This document shows positions 8,531-17,732 of a stretch of DNA of 64,000 bases, one piece after another; position 1 is the stretch's first letter, and the number at the start of each line of letters is the position of its first letter. The notes under the pieces are model-generated. The model had not been told where the DNA came from. It saw only the letters and a list, made by a program, of their open reading frames with translations, and made no database searches. This stretch comes from Oscillospiraceae bacterium (GTDB lineage: Bacteria; Bacillota; Clostridia; Oscillospirales; Oscillospiraceae), in the NCBI GenBank assembly GCA_022800755.1, contig JAAWQX010000001.1, forward strand, positions 124,001-188,000. The letters run 5' to 3'. A program made the position numbers and the translations under genes.

Positions 8531-9158
8531 GGAGATTGGCACCATCCGTGCTGTCCGGCGGGGCAGCCATTCGGCAGAAATGACCATCGGTGCGGAATTG
8601 ATTTTGTCAAATCTGAAAATCGGCGACAGCATAGCGGTAAACGGTGTCTGTCTCACCGCCACGGGAAAGGATCCCGGAGGTTTCACCGCAGATGTGATGC
8701 ATGAAACGCTGAACCGTTCCTCTCTGGGCACTCTCGTACCGGGAAGCCGGGTAAATCTGGAGCGGGCTATGGCGGCCGATGGACGCTTCGGCGGGCATAT
8801 CGTTTCCGGTCACATTGACGGCACCGGAACCATCGCAGCCCTACAGAAAGATGATAACGCGGTGTGGTACACGGTTCGGACAGAACCGAAGCTGCTGCGA
8901 TACATTGTGGAAAAAGGTTCCATCACCATCGACGGCATCAGCCTGACGGTGGCAGCTGTGGAAGCGGACCGCTTTTCCGTTTCCATTATTCCTCATACCG
9001 CCGCGGTCACCATCCTGGGGCAAAAACATTGTGGGGATCTTGTAAATCTGGAAACGGACATCATCGGAAAATATGTGGAGAAACTGTTACGTCCCAAGGC
9101 AGAACCGCCTAAGGTCAGCGGCATCTCCCTGGACTTTTTGAAAGAAAACGGATTTTAA
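8511..9158 (+). CDS. ribE: riboflavin synthase alpha chain
   Basis: 215 residues in two internally homologous barrels. The first starts MFTGIVEEIG and the second with GGHIVSGHIDGTG near residue 91. It dismutates two 6,7-dimethyl-8-ribityllumazine molecules to riboflavin. It sits in the standard Firmicutes order after ribD. Some nomenclatures call it ribC or ribB. Confidence 0.96.
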   Translation: MFTGIVEEIGTIRAVRRGSHSAEMTIGAELILSNLKIGDSIAVNGVCLTATGKDPGGFTADVMHETLNRSSLGTLVPGSRVNLERAMAADGRFGGHIVSGHIDGTGTIAALQKDDNAVWYTVRTEPKLLRYIVEKGSITIDGISLTVAAVEADRFSVSIIPHTAAVTILGQKHCGDLVNLETDIIGKYVEKLLRPKAEPPKVSGISLDFLKENGF

Positions 9159-9170
9159 GGAGGAAGCATC

Positions 9171-10376
9171 ATGGAACAACATCCGTACTGCACTGTGGAA
9201 GACGCATTAGAAGAATTGCGCGCAGGACGTATCATCGTCGTCATTGACAATCCGGATCGGGAAAATGAGGGGGACATGGTCTGCGCCGCGCAATTTGCTA
9301 CCACTGAAAATGTCAACTTCATGGCCACCCATGCCAAGGGCCTTATCTGCACCCCAATGAGCGAGGAGATCGCCGGCCGGCTGGGCTTGGAGCAGATGGT
9401 CAAAGTCAACACCGACAATCACTGCACCGCTTTCACAGTGTCTATCGACCATGTGGACACCACCACCGGAATTTCCGCCGAGGAGCGGGGGTATACTTGC
9501 CGCAAATGCGTGGATTCCGCCACCCGGCCGGAAGACCTGCGACGCCCCGGTCATGTGTTTCCACTGGTTGCCAAGCGGGGCGGGGTATTGGTCCGTAACG
9601 GCCACACGGAAGCTACGGTAGACCTATGCCGTCTGGCAGGACTCTCCCAGTGTGGACTGTGCTGCGAGATCATGCGGGAAGACGGCACTATGATGCGTAC
9701 CACAGAGCTGCTGGAAAAGGCAAAGGCGTGGGGGCTAAAGGTCACCACCATTAAGGACCTTCAAGACTATTGCCGCCGCCACGACAAGCACGTGGTGCGG
9801 GAGGCTTCCGCCCATATGCCGACCCGCTTCGGGGATTTTCAAATTTACGGCTATGTCAATGACCTCACCGGGGAACATCATGTAGCTCTGGTGAAAGGTA
9901 ACATCGGAGATGGGAAAAATGTGCTGTGCCGGGTCCACTCTGAGTGTCTCACCGGCGATGTGTTCGGTTCCCGCCGCTGCGACTGCGGTCAGCAGTTTGC
10001 CGATGCCATGCAGCAGATCGAACGTGTGGGTCGTGGTGTTCTGCTTTATATGCGGCAAGAGGGACGCGGCATCGGCCTTATCAATAAGCTGAAAGCCTAC
10101 GCGCTCCAGGAGCAGGGCTTGGATACCGTAGATGCCAATGTAAAGCTGGGCTTTGCCCCCGACCTGCGGGAGTACTGGACCGGAGCGCAAATTCTCCGGG
10201 ACCTGGGGGTACGCACAATACGCCTTTTGACCAACAACCCGGATAAGGTCTATCAGCTTTCCGACTTCGGTCTGGAGATCGTGGAGCGGGTCCCCATCCA
10301 GATGGCCGCGACAGCGGAGGACCTATTTTATCTGCGAACCAAGCGCGACCGCATGGGCCATTTGCTGAACTATTAA
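9171..10376 (+). CDS. ribBA: 3,4-dihydroxybutanone-phosphate synthase / GTP cyclohydrolase II
   Basis: 401 residues, two-domain fusion. The N-terminal DHBP synthase has [11 protein letters not shown] near residue 30 and a THAKGLIC segment. The C-terminal cyclohydrolase II has the zinc site [19 protein letters not shown] and RQEGRGIGL. It supplies both branches of the pathway. It starts with an AAGGAGG site 12 nt after ribE. Confidence 0.97.
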   Translation: MEQHPYCTVEDALEELRAGRIIVVIDNPDRENEGDMVCAAQFATTENVNFMATHAKGLICTPMSEEIAGRLGLEQMVKVNTDNHCTAFTVSIDHVDTTTGISAEERGYTCRKCVDSATRPEDLRRPGHVFPLVAKRGGVLVRNGHTEATVDLCRLAGLSQCGLCCEIMREDGTMMRTTELLEKAKAWGLKVTTIKDLQDYCRRHDKHVVREASAHMPTRFGDFQIYGYVNDLTGEHHVALVKGNIGDGKNVLCRVHSECLTGDVFGSRRCDCGQQFADAMQQIERVGRGVLLYMRQEGRGIGLINKLKAYALQEQGLDTVDANVKLGFAPDLREYWTGAQILRDLGVRTIRLLTNNPDKVYQLSDFGLEIVERVPIQMAATAEDLFYLRTKRDRMGHLLNY

Positions 10377-10404
10377 ACGAAATAAAATACAGGAGGAATA
10401 CACC

Positions 10405-10872
10405 ATGAAAACATTTGAGGGGAAACTGGTTTCCCAAAACATGAAGGTGGGCATTGTCTGCGCCCGGTTCAACGAATTCATTGTCTCCAAGCTGCTCAGC
10501 GGCTGCCTGGATACCCTGCTGCGTCACGGCATACAGGAGCACGACATCGGCATAGCCTGGGTCCCCGGTGCCTTTGAAATTCCCTTGATCGCCGCTAAAA
10601 TGGCAAAAAGCGGCAAATATGATGCAGTGATCGCTCTGGGGGCCGTCATACGCGGCTCCACCAGCCACTATGACTATGTGTGCAGCGAGGTATCCAAGGG
10701 CATTGCTCAAGTGGCTTTGAACAGCGAGATCCCCGTCATGTTTGGCGTACTGACCACAGACACCATCGAGCAGGCGATTGAGCGGGCCGGTACTAAGGCG
10801 GGCAACAAAGGTGCAGACTGCGCCCTGAGTGCCATCGAGATGGTGGACCTCATCCGCAGCTTAGAGGATTAA
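10405..10872 (+). CDS. ribH: 6,7-dimethyl-8-ribityllumazine synthase
   Basis: 155 residues. The WVPGAFEIP motif and the catalytic-loop [15 protein letters not shown] are present. It joins dihydroxybutanone phosphate to the ribityl pyrimidine, and this family forms icosahedral shells with RibE. It is the last gene of the rib operon, followed by a strong terminator. Confidence 0.97.
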   Translation: MKTFEGKLVSQNMKVGIVCARFNEFIVSKLLSGCLDTLLRHGIQEHDIGIAWVPGAFEIPLIAAKMAKSGKYDAVIALGAVIRGSTSHYDYVCSEVSKGIAQVALNSEIPVMFGVLTTDTIEQAIERAGTKAGNKGADCALSAIEMVDLIRSLED

Positions 10873-10891
10873 TCGGCACTTATCATAATAA

Positions 10892-10930
10892 AAACCGCGA
10901 GTCTTAAATAAGACTCGCGGTTTCTCTTGT
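10892..10930 (+). terminator. rib operon terminator
   Basis: Perfect 14-bp stem AAACCGCGAGTCTT/AAGACTCGCGGTTT with a 4-nt loop and T-rich tail, 19 nt after ribH. Confidence 0.93.
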
Positions 10931-10984
10931 TTCTCCCAAAATGATAAGCATTCTTCACATAATTTCCGTCAATGCACTAAAAGA

Positions 10985-11012
10985 AAGGGACAGCCCTATA
11001 TGGCTGTCCCTT
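10985..11012. terminator. terminator for the leftward PucR-type fragment
   Basis: 11-bp stem AAGGGACAGCC/GGCTGTCCCTT with a 6-nt loop. The minus side continues TCTTTTAG and the plus side TCTTATTCT, so it can act both ways. It is the nearest terminator after the stop at 11052. Confidence 0.8.
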
Positions 11013-11051
11013 CTTATTCTGTATCAAATCGGTCGATTATTCAAATAAGAG

Positions 11052-12023
11052 TCAATTAAAAATGACATTTGCAGCGGAAACAGCAAATCCATACGGGAAA
11101 GGATCGATCCCGCACAAATCTTCAATCTGTTGGATCCGGTAAATGACCGTATTTCGATGCAAAAACATCAGTTCCGCGGTCTTGATCTTGTTGAACCCGG
11201 TACGGGTATAGATCCGCAGCGTCTTATACGGGCTTGCGTTTTTTTCACGGTCATAGTGCAGCAGAATGTCCAAAGCCGGATGCCCGGCATAAGAAAATAA
11301 ATTGCTGTCACTCACTTGATCCAACAACGCATAGTACACATAATCCCGAAAGAAAAATATATTCTCTTTCGTCGTCAGCTGCTTTCCAAAATGCAGGGTT
11401 CGTATCGCCTGGTCGTAATGATCATAGATTTCACTGCTCTTACTGAAACTATTACTGATTCCTACTATAAACTTGCGTCCCGACACGCATGTTCTAAATG
11501 CTTCCATCTGCGCTTCCGGGATTTCTCCATCCTCGGCAGTCTCGATCAAAACAATGAGGTTGTCTTCGTTTACAGTTGCCTGATATTGCCCGAAAATCTT
11601 CGTAATTTCCGGCAAAAGCTTGGTTTTGAAAAACGCGTCGTCCTTGTAATATAGTTGGTGAATCGCCATCAGCCGCATCGTCTTTGGAAACGATATTTGG
11701 GCAAAGCTTAACCGGCGTTCAAGATTTTCATCATGAGAATTGGTCAGAGCATCCGCCAGCACATTATTCAGCAGCATCGCCCTGTAATCCCCCCAGCGGC
11801 CGTTGTTGTGCTTGATGACGATGTCCCGCACAGCATTCGCCAGCAACGGCATGATCTGTTGTTCTCCGGCACTGAAGACCCCCGATTTGCTGACGACAAA
11901 AATATATCCCATCAAAAAGTTTCCGTGAACGATCCGGTTGCAGAAAATATGCCACTGCAAGTGATTTTGAATCTGTTGTGGTATGGTAGAGCAAAGGAGA
12001 ACGGCGAGGGCCGTCTCTATCAT
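11052..12023 (-). pseudogene. PucR/CdaR-type regulator, 5'-truncated
   Basis: 323 codons. The C-terminus has the PucR-type helix-turn-helix (ELMFLHRNTVIYRIQQIEDLCGID), and the middle resembles the GGDEF-like region of this family. Compared with the intact regulator at 35064, about 130 N-terminal residues are missing. The first 13 or so codons (MIETALAVLLCST) come from an inverted-repeat element whose left end lies at 11983, so the reading frame is chimeric. Transcription could come from a leftward promoter at 12423-12451. The fragment might still bind DNA, but the sensory part is gone. The target genes are unknown. Confidence 0.75.
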
Positions 12024-12357
12024 GGTTAGAACATCTACGTTTGAATCTTACGAGGACCTTTTGAATGGCTGTTCCAGCAGCCGGGTCAAAAGTCTTGTTT
12101 CCTCGATTCTCTTTGAAAATAGATATTTGGAGTGGGAGTTTGTATCCTGCTCTGTAGCCGGTGATACCTGCCAGGCGGAATTCATCTCGCCTGATGAGAC
12201 CGCTGGCGTTGTATATCACCTGTACTATGAGTTGACCGAAAGCGGTCAGTTTGGATACATGGTCTTGGAGACCATCGCACCCGCATGGGCGCAAAGCGAA
12301 AAAGAAATAGATTAAAGGAGGTGATTAAGTCCTCGCCGCCCTCTTTTGCTCTACCAT
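11983..12357. mobile_element. 375-bp MITE-like element with 27-bp terminal inverted repeats
   Basis: The left end ATGGTAGAGCAAAGGAGAAC... (11983-12009) and the inverted right end (12331-12357) match at 24 of 27 positions; the three differences are transitions. The element cuts the PucR-type gene at its left edge. Inside is one rightward ORF of 97 codons. No target-site duplication is evident, so it may be a remnant or the product of a rearrangement. No transposase is encoded. Confidence 0.6.
12022..12315 (+). CDS. hypothetical protein inside the inverted-repeat element
   Basis: 97 residues beginning MVRTSTFESYEDLLNGC. It has an acidic, aromatic-rich composition with no recognised motif, and looks protein-like (for example the AGVVYHLYYELTESG segment) rather than random. 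It fills nearly the whole inverted-repeat element and overlaps the truncated regulator ORF divergently at its start. A near-perfect anti-SD match AAAGGAGGTGATTAA follows the stop, as if another gene once lay downstream. The start has only a distant AAAGGAG site. I do not recognise the family. Confidence 0.5.
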   Translation: MVRTSTFESYEDLLNGCSSSRVKSLVSSILFENRYLEWEFVSCSVAGDTCQAEFISPDETAGVVYHLYYELTESGQFGYMVLETIAPAWAQSEKEID

Positions 12358-12422
12358 TTCCTCTTTCTTTTTTGCTGGGCCTGTGCTATGCTGTTTCTGG
12401 TTTATTTATAAATCACATCATT

Positions 12423-12451
12423 ACTATAACTCGCATTTTCGTATATGTCAA
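12423..12451 (-). promoter_or_regulatory. leftward promoter upstream of the XRE gene
   Basis: TTGACA (12451-12446), 17-bp spacer, TATAGT (12428-12423) on the minus strand. The spacer contains the CTCGCATTTTCG motif that recurs inside the XRE gene and is mirrored by TTTTGCGAG at 12455-12463. The repeats look like repressor sites controlling a divergent promoter region. Confidence 0.65.
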
Positions 12452-12490
12452 TAGTTTTGCGAGTAAATAATCGCAAATTCGAGGTGCCCT

Positions 12491-12964
12491 ATGTTTAATA
12501 CTTTATTAAAAGAGTTACGTGCTCAAAAAGGCTTAACGCAAGGACAACTTGCAAAAGCTGCTGGTGTTTCGCCTGGAAATGTTGGAGACTGGGAGTCAGG
12601 AAAAAGTAAGCCTGGATATAATGCGCTTGCATCGTTAACTCGCATTTTCGATGTATCTGCTGACTATCTTCTCGAATTAACACCCGAAAAAACGAGTGCC
12701 GAGATAGATGAGACCCATCGTCTTGAGACCATAAAAGAACAACAGGGTCTCATTTGTGATGGTTCACCTCTCAATGACGATGAGACGGATTTGATTGCCA
12801 TGTATCGGCTCCTGCCGGACTATGTGCAAGAGGATATTTTTGACCTGATTTATATGCAATACAAAAAGCACGTTGAGAAAAAGAGGGTGTCTATTTACTC
12901 CACATATACAAAAGGGAAAAGCGGCTCCGGCATGGACGATGAAGCCCACGGAGGAACCGCCTGA
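12491..12964 (+). CDS. XRE-family transcriptional repressor
   Basis: 157 residues. The N-terminal Cro/CI-type helix-turn-helix is clear (LRAQKGLTQGQLAKAAGVSP, then VGDWESGKSKP), followed by a linker and a helical C-terminus. The AT-rich base use differs from the flanking core genes, as expected for a mobile-element repressor. Upstream repeats (CTCGCATTTTCG and TTGCGAG) suggest autoregulation. It is probably the surviving control gene of a lost integrative element. Confidence 0.85.
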   Translation: MFNTLLKELRAQKGLTQGQLAKAAGVSPGNVGDWESGKSKPGYNALASLTRIFDVSADYLLELTPEKTSAEIDETHRLETIKEQQGLICDGSPLNDDETDLIAMYRLLPDYVQEDIFDLIYMQYKKHVEKKRVSIYSTYTKGKSGSGMDDEAHGGTA

Positions 12965-13500
12965 TTTTTTGGCCGTAAATGGTTTATTTATAAATCTTTT
13001 TTCTGTCCAATTCATTACGCTAAAGTTTTGCCATATTCAAAACCCGCCAGCCCTTGAAAATAGGGCAATTCTGCAATTCTTCTCGTTTTGTCTGTTTTGC
13101 AGAATTGGTTTGCCCGGTTTTCCTGCATTTTCTTGGCACCGCCGCGCACGCCTTCACAGCCCGGTTAACGCCTTGTAACGGCGGTTTCAGCGCAAAATCC
13201 CCGGTTTCACGGCTTTTACCGTTACTTTCTGCACGGTTTAACGCCCTGTTCGCACGCCTCGCCCTATTGCCTTTTGCGCGTCGTGGTGGTATAGTATCAT
13301 CAAGGCCGCTGGTGCCGCTCTCACGGCGCTGCTGCTGTTCCTTCCGGAGCGTTTCCCGGCGGCCTGTCCATGTGCAATTGATCCACACGATCCCTCGGAA
13401 ATGCCGTAATCATGCGGTTTTCCGGGGGATTGTGCGTCTTTAGTACCCGCTCACCGGCCAAGGGCCGCCCGCGCCGATCCGCGAGACCAGGGCATAAAAA
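12965..13500. other. non-coding stretch between XRE gene and IS110 fragment
   Basis: About 540 bp without a supportable gene. A 122-codon Arg-rich minus ORF (13020-13388) has no recognised motif or ribosome site and is not called. The stretch has repeated TTAACGCC-like words and resembles the tail of a decayed element. It ends at the terminator hairpin at 13503. Confidence 0.5.
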
Positions 13501-13502
13501 TT

Positions 13503-13533
13503 GACGCTGGAAAAAACCAGCGTCTTTTTTCTC
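13503..13533 (+). terminator. intrinsic terminator
   Basis: 8-bp stem GACGCTGG/CCAGCGTC with an A6 loop and a TTTTTT tail. It faces rightwards and probably ended transcription of the XRE-side remnant. Confidence 0.85.
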
Positions 13534-13547
13534 AATATATTTGATAA

Positions 13548-14816
13548 TTGCCCGTATTTTCCCGCGGTCGTCCCGCTCAAAACCCGCATAATTACTGGCT
13601 TTTCCCGCTCACGATCATGCTTTCCCGCCCTTTCCCGCTTTTATCATTTATCCTGTCCCCGTACAATGTCTCGAAAGATAAGCACGATTGCTTCATCCTT
13701 AACTCAGAGGGAGAGATTCTTGCGGATGTATTCACCATTTCCAACAATCTGGAAGGATTTAGCATCCTGCTGGAGACGATCCGGTCTTGCACTACCCTAA
13801 AAGACGATATAAAAGTAGGGCTTGAGGCGACCGGGCATTACAGCTACAACATCCTTGGGTTTCTTCTCGACAACGGTCTGACCACCTATGTCATGAATCC
13901 CTTGCGTACCAACCTTTACCGGAAAAGTCTCAGTCTCAGAAAGACGAAGACAGACCGGGTGGACGCAAGAACGATTGCGGCTATGCTTTTGTCCGATATG
14001 GGCCTCAAGCCCTACACGGATACAGCATACCACAATGAGGAACTAAAGTCACTCACAAGATATCGCTTTGACAAGGTGAAAGAACGCGCCAAACTGAAAA
14101 GCTCCGTTTCCCGATTGGTGTGCATCCTGTTCCCGGAGTTGGAGGGTCTGGTGCTACATTTGGCGTCTGTCTACGCCCTGCTGGAAGAATTTTCCGGCGC
14201 CAGACAGATTGCCGATGCGCACCTCACAAGGCTGAAAACACTGTTGTCTGAGACATCCAGAGGACGCTATGGGCGAGATATAGCCGTGGAGATTCGACAA
14301 GCCGCTAAAGGCTCTATTGGTTCCACAATGCCCGCCAAATCCATGGAATTGCAGCACACCATCCGGCTCATTCGGGAACTGGATGCCGAGATTGAAGAAA
14401 TTGAAGCTGCGATCCAGATCATGATGGATGAACTGAACTCTCCCATTACTACCATTCCCGGTATTAGCTACCGTATGGGTGCCATGATCCTTGCTGAAGT
14501 CGGTGATTTCTCACGTTTCGATTCTCCGGACAAGCTCCTGGCCTACGCCGGGATGTCTCCCTCTACTTACCAATCCGGGCAGCTTAAAAACTGCTATCCT
14601 CATATGGAGAAACGCGGTTCCCGATATCTGCGCTACGCGCTCTATAATGCTGCCAAGTACGTTTGCCATTGGGATCCAACTTTTGCTGCCTATCTTGCCA
14701 AGAAGCAAGCTGAGGGCAAACATTACAATGTTGCCTTATCCCATGCCGCGAAAAAGCTGGTGCGGCTTATTTTCGCTCTGGAAAAATCCCGACAGCCATA
14801 CTGTCCGGCAATTTGA
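13548..14816 (+). pseudogene. IS110-family transposase lacking its native 5' end
   Basis: Similarity to IS110 (DEDD-type) transposases starts at codon 41 with VSKDKHDCFI. The conserved EATGHY, KTDRVDA and C-terminal TIPGIS...AGMSP...RYLR motifs are intact. IS110 proteins normally start within a few residues of xGIDVSK. Here that segment reads SPYNVSK, so the first catalytic Asp is replaced by Asn and the native start is absent. The preceding 40 codons are unrelated sequence. The IS left end, where IS110-group elements encode their guide RNA, is presumably lost, so the copy is likely immobile. A hairpin GAGGTCC/GGACCTC at 14836-14853 follows the stop. Confidence 0.85.
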
Positions 14817-14953
14817 TTCCCCTCAATCGCTATCCGAGGTCCTGTCGGACCTCTGCTTTGCTATACCCTTTTTGAGCCATCTGACTTTTTACACCCATCC
14901 CTCATTTTAGGGGTTGACTTCTAATAGTTAATCTTTCCGAAATATTGAACCGC

Positions 14954-14986
14954 AACAAGGCCCCGGTATTCTACCGGGGCCTTGTT
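14954..14986 (-). terminator. terminator of the ECF S-component operon
   Basis: Perfect 14-bp stem AACAAGGCCCCGGT/ACCGGGGCCTTGTT with a 5-nt loop, 14 nt past the stop of the leftward gene at 15001. Confidence 0.85.
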
Positions 14987-15000
14987 ATTGCTGTAATCTC

Positions 15001-15570
15001 TCACGCCTGTGCGTTTTCCGGGGTTTTGTAAAACGGCACCACGCCGGTTTTGTCCAGGGCCACCATCAGCGCCGGGATCAGCACCAGCTGCAAAATGATG
15101 CCGGGGACAGCGTTCAGGAACGCGCCCGCCATGAACATCTGCCAGGTGAAGCCCTTACCGGCCAGGCCCAGCAGTACGATCTGGGCCACGCCCCACACCA
15201 GACGGCCGCCGATCATCGCGGCAATCAGGCAGCGGTACAGGGCCTTCAGGCACTGCCACCTGGAGTGGCTGTACAAAAATCCCGCGATAGCGCCGTAAGC
15301 GGCCATTTCAAATGCCATGGCAAGACCCGTGGGGAAGATCGGCGGCATTCCGAACAGCACATAGCGCAAAAGCGGCAAAATGAAGCCCACGGCGGCGCCG
15401 TAGCCCCAGCCGCAGATCAGCCCGCACAGCAGCACCGGCAAGTGCAAGGGCAACAGCATACTGCCGATCTGGGGAATCTGCCCCGTCAAAAACGGGAGCA
15501 CCAGTCCCAGCGCCATCATCATGGCGGAAGTTGTCAATTTCTTGGCGGATGTCATTGTTTTTTCGTTCAT
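15001..15570 (-). CDS. ECF transporter S component (substrate-binding membrane subunit)
   Basis: 189 residues with about six hydrophobic segments. An N-terminal AKKLTTSAMMMALGLVLPF helix and the QIPQIGSMLLPLHLPVLLCG segment are typical of ECF-type vitamin S components. It would dock on a shared EcfAAT module encoded elsewhere. The substrate cannot be read from sequence. Its gene follows a P-loop kinase gene, which hints at trapping of the imported compound by phosphorylation (inference). Confidence 0.85.
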   Translation of the reverse strand: MNEKTMTSAKKLTTSAMMMALGLVLPFLTGQIPQIGSMLLPLHLPVLLCGLICGWGYGAAVGFILPLLRYVLFGMPPIFPTGLAMAFEMAAYGAIAGFLYSHSRWQCLKALYRCLIAAMIGGRLVWGVAQIVLLGLAGKGFTWQMFMAGAFLNAVPGIILQLVLIPALMVALDKTGVVPFYKTPENAQA

Positions 15571-15685
15571 TTTGGAAGTCTCCTTTTCAAAAGTCTGTGT
15601 CGCCTGGCCTTCTGGCAGGCTTTTACCTTCCTGGCTTTCTTACGGAGTCGTTCGGATATGTTTGCCACTTTCATAGTGGTCGTTT

Positions 15686-16726
15686 TCAAAATAAGTTGCC
15701 GGTATCCACGGTGAAATCGCAGCTGGATTCCGGGTGTACCGCCTGGTGATAGCGTTCCTCCATGGGGATCCAGCGGGTTTGGAACGCCGGGTAGTAATCC
15801 CCCTCCCGGTCCGACAGGCGCCGCGCCTGTGTCGCGGGGTCACAGGTCAGAAATACCGTAAGGTCGTAGTAGTCCCGCAGGTCGGGGTGCTGGGAGTAGC
15901 TGCCCTCCACAACCGTCAGCTGCCGGGCCGGCAGCTGTTCTTCCCGGCTGATGTTCCCGGTCTGGCAATTGTAAGGGCGGTACAGGATGGGCTTCCCCTG
16001 CCGCGCCGGTTCCAGCAGTTCCCTCCGGACACGGAGCAGGTTGATGTTGCCCGCGACAATGGATTCCCAGTTGGGTACCCGTTCATCTTGGGGCAGATAA
16101 TAATCGTCCATGTGGACAATATTGCAGGGAAAGATTTGTCCAATCAGTTCCGCGAATCCGGTCTTTCCACTCCCGCAGCGTCCATCGATAGACACAATGA
16201 CCGGCTTGTCTTGGCGAAGTCTCTGCCAAATGGCCAGCAACACCGGGAAGAATGCGCCGTAGAGGTGGCCTATCACCTGATAATGGGGCACGTATACAGT
16301 CCGAAAAACATCGCTGTGATGGAGTGTCGGACACCCGTTGGCGCGGTACTGCTCCACATACGCTTTCGCGTCCGGGGAACGGGCGGCGATACAGTCCAGC
16401 TTTTCTTCCAGACCTGCCCGGGTCCCGTGCCGCTCCGCCGCGGTCATACGGACAAGCTGTTCCAGCAGGGGCAACGCCGTTTTGATCTCACAGCCGCTGT
16501 CCAGATGGAACCGGCACAGGCCGCCCCCGATGGCTTCCGCCTGTACGGGCGCTTGCCCCGCCTGCTCCCATTCCCCTTTCAGCCGTGTGCGCCACGCGCT
16601 CATGTCCGTGAGCAAATGCTCCGGGCCGAACTCGCTTTGATAGGCCAGCTTGCAGGCGTCCTGGGGCGTCATTTCCGGGTAGGCTTGCAGATGCCGGGCC
16701 AGGATGTCCGGGAACTCGCGCTTCAT
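15686..16726 (-). CDS. uridine-kinase-like P-loop kinase with extra N-terminal domain
   Basis: ATG at 16726 follows GGAGG by 10 nt and overlaps the DUF3842 stop (ATGA), giving 346 residues; the track start at 16762 lies inside the preceding gene. Residues 1 to about 150 form a helical domain with ACKLAYQSEFGPEHLL. The kinase domain follows, with Walker A GRCGSGKT near 185 and an HMDDYYLP Walker-B-like motif. This architecture is often annotated as uridine kinase. The substrate is unproven; linkage to an ECF S component suggests a vitamin or nucleoside-like compound. Confidence 0.8.
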   Translation of the reverse strand: MKREFPDILARHLQAYPEMTPQDACKLAYQSEFGPEHLLTDMSAWRTRLKGEWEQAGQAPVQAEAIGGGLCRFHLDSGCEIKTALPLLEQLVRMTAAERHGTRAGLEEKLDCIAARSPDAKAYVEQYRANGCPTLHHSDVFRTVYVPHYQVIGHLYGAFFPVLLAIWQRLRQDKPVIVSIDGRCGSGKTGFAELIGQIFPCNIVHMDDYYLPQDERVPNWESIVAGNINLLRVRRELLEPARQGKPILYRPYNCQTGNISREEQLPARQLTVVEGSYSQHPDLRDYYDLTVFLTCDPATQARRLSDREGDYYPAFQTRWIPMEERYHQAVHPESSCDFTVDTGNLF

Positions 16727-17139
16727 AGGCCCAGTTCCTCCCGGACCGCCTGCACTGCCCATTGGATCTGGTCTTCCAGGCGCTGTTCCTCCACCCCGGC
16801 AATGCGCACGCCGCAGCTGCTGGAGGGGATCAGGATTTTCCGCGCGTCAGCCCCCGAAACAGCCGTCGCCACGGCGGGAGAGACTTCGCCCATGATGCCG
16901 TTGGCCATGATCATGCCGATGGGTCCGAGGATCAGATCCGCCCGGGACGCGTTGTAGATCACCGCGTTTTCCCCGGTGGCGCCCTGGGCCGCCCCCGCTT
17001 TCAGCATGGCACTGGTGGCCAGGGAGTTAGTCCCCACGCACAGCAATGTACAGTCCTCCGGCAAGCTGGGCTTCAGCAGCTTAATGAGCCGCGCGCCTAC
17101 CCCGCCGCCTTGTCCGTCTAAAACAAGGATGCGATACAT
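16723..17139 (-). CDS. DUF3842 family protein
   Basis: 138 residues from MYRILVLDGQGGGVG; the in-frame ATG at 17157 is an alternative and both have weak ribosome sites. The Gly-rich N-terminus (DGQGGGVGARLI) resembles a nucleotide-binding Rossmann loop. DUF3842 has no established function. It overlaps the kinase gene by 4 nt, so the three-gene set is one operon. Confidence 0.82.
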   Translation of the reverse strand: MYRILVLDGQGGGVGARLIKLLKPSLPEDCTLLCVGTNSLATSAMLKAGAAQGATGENAVIYNASRADLILGPIGMIMANGIMGEVSPAVATAVSGADARKILIPSSSCGVRIAGVEEQRLEDQIQWAVQAVREELGL

Positions 17140-17233
17140 TATTCCATTTCGTTTCATATTTTTCTTTCATATTGAGTCACTATTTTCAATGTTCCAAGAA
17201 CTTTTTTAATGGCAACTCCGTAGTTCGTTTATT

Positions 17234-17262
17234 TTGACATAAGCGTTTAATTATGCTAAAAT
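17234..17262 (+). promoter_or_regulatory. promoter of the TetR-like gene
   Basis: TTGACA, 17-bp spacer, TAAAAT. The spacer holds an imperfect dyad (AAGCGTTTAATTATGCT) that could be an operator for autoregulation. Confidence 0.75.
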
Positions 17263-17285
17263 ATTTATATTAGGGGGACGGTGTC

Positions 17286-17732
17286 ATGGAAAACTCCAAG
17301 ATTGCAATCATACTGGCATTCAAAGAAATCGCCGCGCAAAAAAGCATCGACAAAATCACCGTGGAGAAGATCATTTCCCTGGCAAATATCTCACGGCAGA
17401 CCTTTTATAAGTACTTTGCCGATAAGTATGATCTGGCTTTCCAGATGTTCTCCTATGACCATAGCAATTCCATCAATCCGGAAGACAATTTTTATGCCCG
17501 ACAGGTGTCTCATCTGAAAATGCTCAGCGACAACCGGGCCTGCTATAAAAACATCATGAAGGATGCTCATTTGCAGGAATCTTTTATGCAAAGGCGCTTC
17601 GAATATTGCTGTGGAACTGTCTATGACACCGTAGGGAAAAAGTCTATGACGCCCACGCTGAAGTTGGTGATTGAGACCTGGATCACCGGTACGGAGCGGC
17701 TATTTGAGCGCTGGGTACTCAACGGCTGCTAG
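17286..17732 (+). CDS. TetR/AcrR-family regulator, ended by an in-frame amber codon
   Basis: 148 residues to TAG at 17730-17732. The helix-turn-helix is clear (ITVEKIISLANISRQTFYKYFADKYDL). The same frame stays open after the TAG for 23 more codons (EDPALIAEVFVLTTPECLREYLF, then TAA at 17804), which look like the usual C-terminal helix of such regulators. This looks like a recent nonsense mutation that trims the ligand/dimer domain. The gene converges on the aldo-keto reductase gene 14 bp after that TAA. Confidence 0.85.
   Translation: MENSKIAIILAFKEIAAQKSIDKITVEKIISLANISRQTFYKYFADKYDLAFQMFSYDHSNSINPEDNFYARQVSHLKMLSDNRACYKNIMKDAHLQESFMQRRFEYCCGTVYDTVGKKSMTPTLKLVIETWITGTERLFERWVLNGC

Noticed and set aside
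13020-13388. 122-codon minus ORF rich in Arg and Lys
   Set aside because: No ribosome site, no recognised domain, and low-complexity basic composition; left as part of a non-coding stretch.
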